Source: Leifsonia sp. Leaf264 | GTDB taxonomy: Bacteria; Actinomycetota; Actinomycetes; Actinomycetales; Microbacteriaceae | Direction of reading: 5' to 3' | Length of the DNA stretch: 64,000 nucleotides | Assembly (NCBI RefSeq): GCF_001422325.1 | Contig: NZ_LMMR01000001.1 | Coordinates: 683,256 to 747,255 of the forward strand | In this document: positions 63,186 through 64,000 of the stretch, in pieces | How the letters are laid out: each line of letters starts with the position of its first letter | Numbering within the stretch: the stretch's first letter is position 1 | Notes under the pieces: generated by a model | The model's input: only the letters and a program-made list of their open reading frames with translations | Database searches by the model: none | What the model was told of the DNA's origin: nothing | Position numbers and translations under genes: made by a program

Positions 63186-64000
63186 ATGACGGATGCCACT
63201 CCTCCCCTGCAGCCGCCCGTCGGACCCGTCGGCCTCGGCCTGGCGACCCGGGTGCTCATCACGCTCGCAGCCGCGTCGATCACCATCGCCGGAATGGCCG
63301 CCGCCAAGGAGATCATCGGCCCGATCGTGCTCTCGATCGTGCTGGTCATCATCGCCCACCCGGTGCGGGCGATCCTGGAGCGCAGGGGCTGGGCGCGCTG
63401 GGCGGCCACGACGGCCGTGATCGTGGTCGTCTACCTGATCCTGCTGGCCCTCGGCGTGCTCCTCGTCACGGCACTCGCGCAGTTCGCCAGGCTCGTCTCC
63501 GAGAGTGCCGATGCCTTCAAGGCACAGGCGACTGCGCTCACCGACTGGATCGGCACGTTGGGGCTCAGCAGCTCCCAGACCGAGGCCTTGACCGGCGCCG
63601 TCGATCCCTCCGCCTTCTTCGGAGTCGCCCTCAGCCTCGCTGAATCCACGCTCAGTTCGTTGACCGTGGTTGTGCTGGTCTTCGCCTACCCGCTCTTCAT
63701 GGCCGCGGATGCCGCCTATATCGCGCCGCTGTTCGCCAGGTTCCGCGACTCGCACGCTCACGTCATCGCCGCTCTGGCCGGCTACGCGCACGGCGTACGC
63801 CAGTACATGATCGTGAACGCGATCTTCGGGCTCATCGTCGCCGTCCTCGACGGCCTCATCCTCTGGGCCCTGGGCATTCCGGGCGCCTTCATCTGGGCGG
63901 TGCTGGCGTTCATCACGAACTTCATCCCCAACATCGGCTTCGTGATCGGTGTCATCCCGCCGGCCGTCATGGCGCTGGTGACCGGCGGATGGGGGCTCGC
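63186..64000 (+). CDS. AI-2E family transporter (3' end beyond the window)
   Basis: At least 271 residues; the frame stays open to the right edge. Starts MTDATPPLQPPVGPVG. Hydrophobic segments at about 20-75 and 85-110 are followed by a soluble helical region, then VVVLVFAYPLFMAADAA and the family signature ALGIPGAFIWAVLAFITNFIPNIGFVIG. The short run of remaining sequence suggests some 80-130 residues are missing. Divergent from metG, with 62 bp between starts. It is the second AI-2E paralogue here; compare 14459-15682. Function poorly known. Confidence 0.9.
   Translation, partial: MTDATPPLQPPVGPVGLGLATRVLITLAAASITIAGMAAAKEIIGPIVLSIVLVIIAHPVRAILERRGWARWAATTAVIVVVYLILLALGVLLVTALAQFARLVSESADAFKAQATALTDWIGTLGLSSSQTEALTGAVDPSAFFGVALSLAESTLSSLTVVVLVFAYPLFMAADAAYIAPLFARFRDSHAHVIAALAGYAHGVRQYMIVNAIFGLIVAVLDGLILWALGIPGAFIWAVLAFITNFIPNIGFVIGVIPPAVMALVTGGWGL

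Overview
The window is a high-GC actinobacterial chromosome segment, most likely Microbacteriaceae (Micrococcales). Evidence: strong GC bias at third codon positions, many GTG starts, TANNNT -10 boxes placed 6-8 nt before start codons (leaderless mRNAs), and actinobacterial families such as DUF4245, DUF4307, DUF501 and a DUF6264-like protein. From memory, the order metG-tatD-rsmA-ispE ... pth-rplY-prs-glmU-tRNA-Gln, with mfd, mazG, eno, ftsB and DUF501 nearby, resembles the Mycobacterium tuberculosis Rv1007-Rv1025 region. I cannot fix the genus. I see no rRNA, prophage, insertion sequence or CRISPR array, and no gene-free stretch over 300 bases. The longest gaps are 43610-43883, 42127-42377 and 21624-21839. 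|| Layout. 1-7139: central metabolism and isoprenoid genes (fbaA, ispH, xseAB, carbonic anhydrase, fumC). 7263-13054: a PIN-PhoH ATPase, a class V aminotransferase, the Z-prenyl transferase, a hemolysin III homologue, DUF4307 and greA. 13195-18533: ilvA, an AI-2E exporter, a YcaQ-type protein and lemA-htpX. 18659-26336: the most accessory part, with a TetR/ABC-2 exporter module, an alanine-rich exported protein and a tightly overlapping tetR-MFS-PLP enzyme-FAD oxidase operon. 26498-34340: a PIN protein, an unusual tRNA, and a long operon eno-ftsB-DUF501-S8 protease-ndh, then hisS and ferritin. 34480-42962: an ABC exporter, mazG, nhaA (with a probable structured leader), mfd and pth. 43004-52050: rplY, gnd, an amino acid permease, an acyl-CoA ligase, prs, glmU and tRNA-Gln. 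52149-64000: MarR, a TMEM175-type channel, a PNPOx enzyme, metNIQ, an ABC-F ATPase, ispE, rsmA, tatD, metG and a second, truncated AI-2E gene. || Several neighbours work together: xseA/xseB form one nuclease; lemA/htpX are a membrane proteostasis pair; metQ/metN/metI form one importer; glmU and prs feed cell-wall and nucleotide precursor supply; eno and ftsB share an operon, linking glycolysis and division genes. || The least ordinary signals are a short-variable-arm tRNA with a UAA anticodon (26943-27016) directly followed by a PIN-domain gene whose acidic residues look altered; an octamer CGGATGCC/GGCATCCG that is strongly over-represented across the window; a probable leader RNA before nhaA; two palindromic TetR operator candidates; and several REP-like hairpins between genes. 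All counts and structures were made by eye, without software.
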